Shown here: piece after piece, positions 58,401-64,000 of the stretch | Numbering within the stretch: position 1 is the stretch's first letter | How the letters are laid out: every line of letters starts with the position of its first letter | Assembly: GCA_017562135.1 (NCBI GenBank) | Contig: QEYB01000461.1 | Location: 1 to 64,000 of the forward strand | Reading direction: 5' to 3' | DNA: 64,000 nt | Source: Dipylidium caninum | Taxonomy: Eukaryota; Platyhelminthes; Cestoda; Cyclophyllidea; Dipylidiidae | Program-made: the position numbers and the translations under genes | Notes under the pieces: model-generated | Seen by the model: the letters and a program-made list of their open reading frames with translations, nothing else | What the model was told of the DNA's origin: nothing | The model's database searches: none

Positions 58401-61400
58401 CTGTTAGTAATAAAAGGAGCATTTAGGGAAACATGAACTTGTTCCTATGGACCGTTACAATAATTTCTTTAAACGTAGATCAAGGAAAAGTATAATGTGC
58501 CGATGTACCCAGAGAGCTTATAGCATCACTTACAACCTAAATGACGCCACTAACAATGATTAAGTATAAATGACAATTAAATAAACCAAAATTACTTATT
58601 GCAGCCCGATAGAATAACTGAAACTAAGCAGATGGGGTATAATGAAGCGGCGAGAATTTTCTTAGACGATGAAGGACTCTAAAATGTAATCCAACATCTT
58701 TACGATTTATCAAGAACTCGTCCTCATGAACAAATGAATCGTCATTTCGACTTGGTGCATCGTTCACCGCCTTCCGTCTTCATGACTCAGCGGAGATGAC
58801 ATGATATTTGTAGGACAAAGTCTGAGGAGTCTTAATCCCCCAAACCCCACTAAACTCACTCCAATGTAATTTTTCTATCATAAATTCACATCGCAGGAAA
58901 CCACGAATGTTAAGTAATGGGTGGTAATTACAATGATTGAAATTTCGAATTCAAAACTAGAGTAACTGATTAAAAAGTGGCTCAGTTCGGTGCTCTGAAT
59001 TTGTTAAGAGGGTGACCACTTCAAGACAAATACCAACTCTGAATTGTGATTAGAGTGAGAGAAAAATGCTTAAAGAAGTATATTGTTTGAAAAGATGGAG
59101 AGGTAAGCATGAAGATGTATGGACTCATTTATAAAGAATATGAAGAAATGTGGTGAATATTGAAATGAAAGAACTTGAGGAAAAATATGATAGACAATCT
59201 ACTCCATTTGTAACAACATCGAGGCAGCGACCAATGGGAGACCTCGGGAAAATCCATCCCTATTCATGTAATTTGAATGATTTTCAAATCTCTCATCTCA
59301 ACACGCCTCGAGGAGTAACGCATGAGACGGACGTTCGTGGTGATTTGGTCGGATAGCCTCCTTCTCCTATATGCGCCTATCCATCTCCCCATTAGGACAA
59401 AACAACCAAGATATCACCTTCATTCACTAGTTTACCAAATTAGATAGTTAAGATTAAGTTAAAGTATGTAGGGAAAAAGGTTTTCTTCCTAGCCCTATTT
59501 AACTGATGCACTTGTGAAGAATGACGAGACCTTAGAGGTAGTTAGTTGTTACTGAATGTTTCTGCTCCGGGGAATTTGTCTATTTCTTACTAATCATAAT
59601 GTATGATCTCTTGGGACACCAAAGTAGAATTGGTGGATTTTTCAAATGATTCATGGTAATATGAAGTTGTTAAATTTTTGATTAATAAGTCAGAAGCTAA
59701 TTTAGTAATGCATCGTAAATGGAGTAAATTCACCATAATAAAGTGGAAATTCTGCGATCTTAAAAATACTCCATTTGAGCAACTTTCCCCACTAAAATGG
59801 AATCGAAGAAGAGCAGTAGCACACAGGTTCGAAGTACGTCACGCCAGATATACCACGATTGTCAGATAAATAGCACTCGGCCTATCCTCTTCATTGAAAA
59901 CTCAATTAACACGGCAAAAGCCCCCGCGTATCACAGTTTCATTGAAGTAAAAATAATTTACCATCACGTTGTTGATATTTGTTTGACTACTTTGGTCAAA
60001 AGGCATCAAAATTAAGGCTTGGATAACAGTTAACCTCGAGTCGTTTTCAGGATACGTGACAGAAAGCGCTATTTGATTGGCAGTAAGACGTTTTCTTTCT
60101 CAAATAGATCATAAGCTGCTACAAAGTTGCCAAGCATGCTAATTAACTTCATTCTCTTAACGCTTTATTACAAACCGTACGGTGATGAAATTGCTAATAG
60201 TAGGAATCAAACACAAGGTAAGCCAGACATGAAGTAGAATGCCGCGATTTGATACTATTTTCCAATTGTAATCTTTTCCCAAGTGTAATTTAACAGTTGA
60301 CGACAAGTATAGCTTCAGTCAAAGTCTAATTATTATAAATAGGATTATTCAGAGATGAAGAAGGAATAACACCCATTATATTAAAAACTAAAGCAGACAC
60401 AAAATCAGGTAATTTATTTAAAATTTTATAGTTATAATAGCACTCACAGTCTACTGGTTTTCTTCTCTTCCTCTTCCACTCTTCTTTCATGGCCAAACTT
60501 TCGCTGTTTGTTAAGACCCATTACATACGATTCCGCCTCCCCATTCGAAGGCTCACAGCTCGCGCGTACACCGGTACACGACGTACTTGATTCCTCAACT
60601 CGCTGCTTCATCACTGGCCGCGGTATCTGTGATGTGGTCTTGACCCCATCAGCCGTGGGGAAGCCGCAAAGACCAAGTCTTGTTCCTCGGATTGGGCGTT
60701 GGTACTCGTTTTGACTGACGACTAGGCGTCATGGTGTTGGCAGACTGTAAGGAAGAAGAAACATGCTACTTTAAACCACTGATTAGTCGCTACAATCGCT
60801 ATTCATATTACAGATACTATTGGCCTGTGGATCAGGTCATGCGGTAAGTGATAAGATAGCACCCGATGGAATCCTTTAAGAAGGAATCACAACCATTTTA
60901 TGTGACAGAATGTGATGTAAAACAACAATAAGAGATACCAATGCGTAAAATGTGTAGGTCAAAAAATCTTTCCCTCGTCACTGTTCTCACGCATAACCAA
61001 AATCATCAGGCTGACTAAAAGAGGAATGTTTTTTTTCCTTTAATTTAATTTGAAAATAGTGTTCAAAAGTTCTTTGTGCGACCCAGATAATGGTTGCTTA
61101 AACCACTGGTAAGCATTGCAATTCCACTGAGATTTTTAACTTCACAAATTTCGAAAGTGGCATGAAGAAAGAAACGGAATCTAGGAGTATTAATGAGAAC
61201 GAGTGGCTTTCTCAGGGTCATTTTAGACATTTAAAAATTACCTTAGACAAAAGTGCGTAAATCTATGATGATCGGCATTGAGAGAATGGATTGAACAGGT
61301 AATCCGTAGTTGACGCTCGCTTCTCAACCTAGAAAGTTACCCAGACCAATAAAATCTAATCCAGAGGTGAAGAATGCTTTTATCTGGAATAATGCGATCC

Positions 61401-64000
61401 ACAACGGCACCTTCTATTTAAAATATCCAAATGCTGCAGATAACATTGTCTTTCAGTAGCGTCGAGGCAGAACAAATTATTATGGAGATGTAATTCAAAG
61501 GGACGGAGGCACGAAACTCTACTCGTGCAAAAACGCAATATTGAAAAAAAAACAGAATTCTGTTAAAAAAAAACAAATTTTGTTCCCGACGATTTTTCAT
61601 TTCTCTTCCATCCCCTAACGTAACAATTTGAAGAGGGTGTTCGCCCTCAAACAAAGGCAAGAAGACCTGACAAATCACCGCCTTCCTTCTCGTGAGCATG
61701 CTAGGCCTTACTTTAGATAGATGGGAAAGAAAGTCTCCCTGGCCAACATTCCTGCAACGGAAATTGTGTCGAAATGATAGTTGTTGAAATTAACCTTATA
61801 ATACACATTACCCTTACGGTTCACGCTTGATGTTTCCGTTCTGGAGGCTTTGCCGGAAGGCTCTATTTATAACCCCTCGGTACCCTTTATACAGTGATAA
61901 TAACTCTTCCGTACCACTATTGGCATACTACAACTTTAGGTATAGCAGGCTCCCCTGTTACCTGCTTTTTTGCTACCAAGCACACATTTAAATGCACAAT
62001 TCCTACCTTACGTAAGGTGAACACAAACTTCAAAATCCTTCACTTTAAGGAATCTGATGAAGTATTAATGTTATTAGGCAACATAAGTTGCAATTCGTAT
62101 CCTATTGCAAAGTAAAGAAACACTTAATTGTGTGCTCATTTCATGATGAGAATCTCGTCATATTCAGAGTACTGTGAGCTAATTGATTTGAATTGACGCG
62201 ACAGCTTTGTGACCATAGATTTTGATGAACTCACTACCACGGACGGACGGTAAGTTAGGAATGCACCCTATGGAGAGCTTAGTACTCACTCACCATTTCA
62301 TTTTACCGCAAGCTTCTTATTCCCCTATCGTCTCTCTGTAATGATTTCTATTAGATTTCAGCCTGAAAATATCTTATGTATATCGGAAGAGTAGACAGGG
62401 CGGTGGATACTAGTGCATGAATCTCACATATCATATTCACAGTATTAAATTTCACCTTGGACATTCGTTACATGGGTTGGCCTCCCACATTGGCGCATTT
62501 TGCAATGAAAGTGTTTATGTGATGCATACAGCAAAATACACAGCTCACGAACCGTTCTGTACCTGCCGTCAATTACTTTAACAATTGTTCTTCGCTAACT
62601 ATAACTTAAGACCTCTCTTAAATTTCCATATAACCTAAGGTATGATTAGAATCTAAATGGAAATGCAACGTCTTTACCAATATTTGCAAGAAATAGAAAA
62701 ACGTGAAGTCCATATGTATTATATAGCGAATAGTAGGAATATAATATCAGATTCACTTATTAAGCTGAAGTCAGACCTTCCCCTATCGTTTAAAGTGTCA
62801 TTTCAGCTATGTGTTTTTTGCGTGTTTGCATTTTGCGTAGTTTGAGACCAAATCAGCATAATATTAGGGGTGAAAGGAGTTCTTCCACTGGCAAGAAAAG
62901 TAATGACCAAAAGTAGCGACCTAATGCGCCGTTTTCGGGTGAAAGTAATTCCTTTATGTGACTCATCCAGTTTTCCAGGAGCCATCGGGCATGGAAATTT
63001 ACTCTTCTCGGGTGATTTCTCCTTAATAATACTTAGAACGAACTACTTAATCGTTCAACAGTCTGTTCTTCATAATGTCTCATACGCAGGACGAGCATTG
63101 GAACCAGAGATGTTTTTTTAGTGAAATGGATCATCCAATTATTTATTTATCAAACTTGATGGCTGTTAAAGTATCATACACAGCAAGAGTTTTTAAGAGT
63201 CTGGAAATACTATTACAATTCATTCTTACCTTAGGCGGTCTCGGTGGCCGAGTTGTTTGCGGATTATCTAGAAGATTGGGTAGACGTGTACACACAACGC
63301 AAGTAATTACTAAATACTTAGAATGTCACAAACCTCTGATAGGTTTAAAGCCGCTTCGACTCTCAATAGAACAAGGGGAAGAACGAACAGGTCTTGACAC
63401 CGTCTCCGAGTGAATCATTGGGGGGTTAACTTTTTCCACCGTTGAAATTACTGTATTTAATAAAAAAAAGAAATTGTATTTCATGAAGGTATTTTAAAAC
63501 ATGTTACCTATAGTTCAGACGGGCTCACGAGTTGAACTTTTTACTTTGCTGTTGGGACTCCAATCTTTGATCATTTTGTCCTTAAGATTCGGTCGTGCAG
63601 ATGATCCTCCATTTATAGTGGTAGAATTAACACTCCTATTCGCCATAGGCTTCCTTCGGTTCAATTGTGCAGAATTTGACATCACATCAACATTGGTAGT
63701 CGATTTTCCTCGCGATTCGATAGTGAATGAGGCAGAGAGGTTAGAAAACACAGGCCGTCTAAATCCTCCTCCTCCAACGCTGTTTTCAACTTTTCCTTTT
63801 GTAGCACTTAACTGTTGTTTTGCTGGCAGACAGACATCACGACGACTGGAGCTGCCGAAGCCAAAGGGGCAGTAACGCGGGTCAGAAGGGTCTAACTCGG
63901 AAGCGAAACCGTAACAGTACATTTTAGAAATTGTTTGTCGATTCGAACTCGTAGTACGAGGACGGCCATTAGTTTCAACAGGAGACAGAGTGCCCTTATT
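55484..64000 (-). CDS. Multi-exon gene, 5' end outside the window; possibly MAP7/ensconsin-like
   Basis: Six phase-compatible exons with GT-AG borders: >64000-63529, 63309-63230, 60744-60448, 57749-57425, 57312-56936 and 55697-55484 (stop). The first part is Ser/Asn/Arg-rich with low-complexity character (VENSVGGGGFRRPVFS, NRRKPMANRSVNSTT), then Pro-rich (TTRPPRPPK), then charged helical (KFGHERRVEEEEKKTSRL joining EREREANSLLES; AIDFAIAELKAEAVEA). Exon 57312 has DEAEREERRARLDTIMSRVR, which resembles the end of the MAP7 domain (ERKKRLEEIMKRTR), a microtubule-binding segment. Exon 60744-60448 contains a frame break: it enters in one frame (RVPTPNPRNKTWSLRLP), hits TGA, and leaves in another; one surplus C in a CCCC run would reconcile it. 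The exon chain is well supported by phase; the MAP7 name rests on one short motif. Confidence 0.5.

Noticed and set aside
63231..63310. tRNA-like start (GGTCTCGGTGGCCGAGTTG) on the plus strand
   Set aside because: Resembles the D-arm of tRNA-Ser/Leu, but no anticodon or T-arm could be paired, and the minus strand forms a phase-consistent exon here.
1..64000. CRISPR arrays, bacterial operons, insertion sequences
   Set aside because: No regularly spaced repeats or bacterial gene organisation; the spliced genes show a eukaryotic nuclear origin.

Overview
This is eukaryotic nuclear DNA, almost certainly from a parasitic flatworm and most likely a tapeworm. The genes are spliced. Several introns are tiny, 32-46 bases (MetAP1, SNX3, cenH3), mixed with introns of 0.1-2.7 kb, a pattern known from cestodes. 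Coding density is low, simple repeats are common, and there are no operons or prokaryotic signals. The phylum call is an inference; no species marker is present.

Layout. (1) Bases 1-11811 form a huge imperfect palindrome: a left arm (1-5794), a 74-base centre and a right arm (5869-11811). Each arm carries a broken copy of an intronless membrane-anchored LicD-like (fukutin-type) gene. The arms differ mainly by scattered short indels, so an unpolished fold-back assembly artefact must be weighed against a real inverted duplication. (2) A third, rearranged LicD-like copy lies at 15.1-16.5 kb. (3) At 18.1-20.5 kb two centromeric histone H3 (cenH3/CENP-A-like) genes sit tail to tail. Their histone folds are intact and nearly identical, their N-terminal tails have diverged, and each tail-coding region carries an apparent one-base frame problem. 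(4) 22.6-32.6 kb holds several small unrecognised genes, an auxilin/GAK-like C2 fragment and a GGT microsatellite of about 43 units. (5) A complete nine-exon methionine aminopeptidase 1 gene (33.2-36.4 kb, minus) is divergent from a tau-tubulin-kinase-like gene (37.8-41.6 kb, plus) with an unusual insert in the kinase N-lobe. (6) 42-49 kb is long, repeat-rich and mostly unassigned, ending in a proline-rich exon that converges on a minus-strand terminal exon. (7) A complete four-exon sorting nexin 3 gene (51.6-52.3 kb, minus) follows. (8) From 55.5 kb to beyond the window end runs a minus-strand gene of at least six exons, possibly MAP7-like.

The assigned genes serve separate housekeeping roles: nascent-protein processing, endosomal sorting, microtubule/casein-kinase-type signalling and centromere identity. 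No shared pathway is evident. The best biological lead is the cenH3 pair. The best structural lead is the palindrome with its LicD-like copies.
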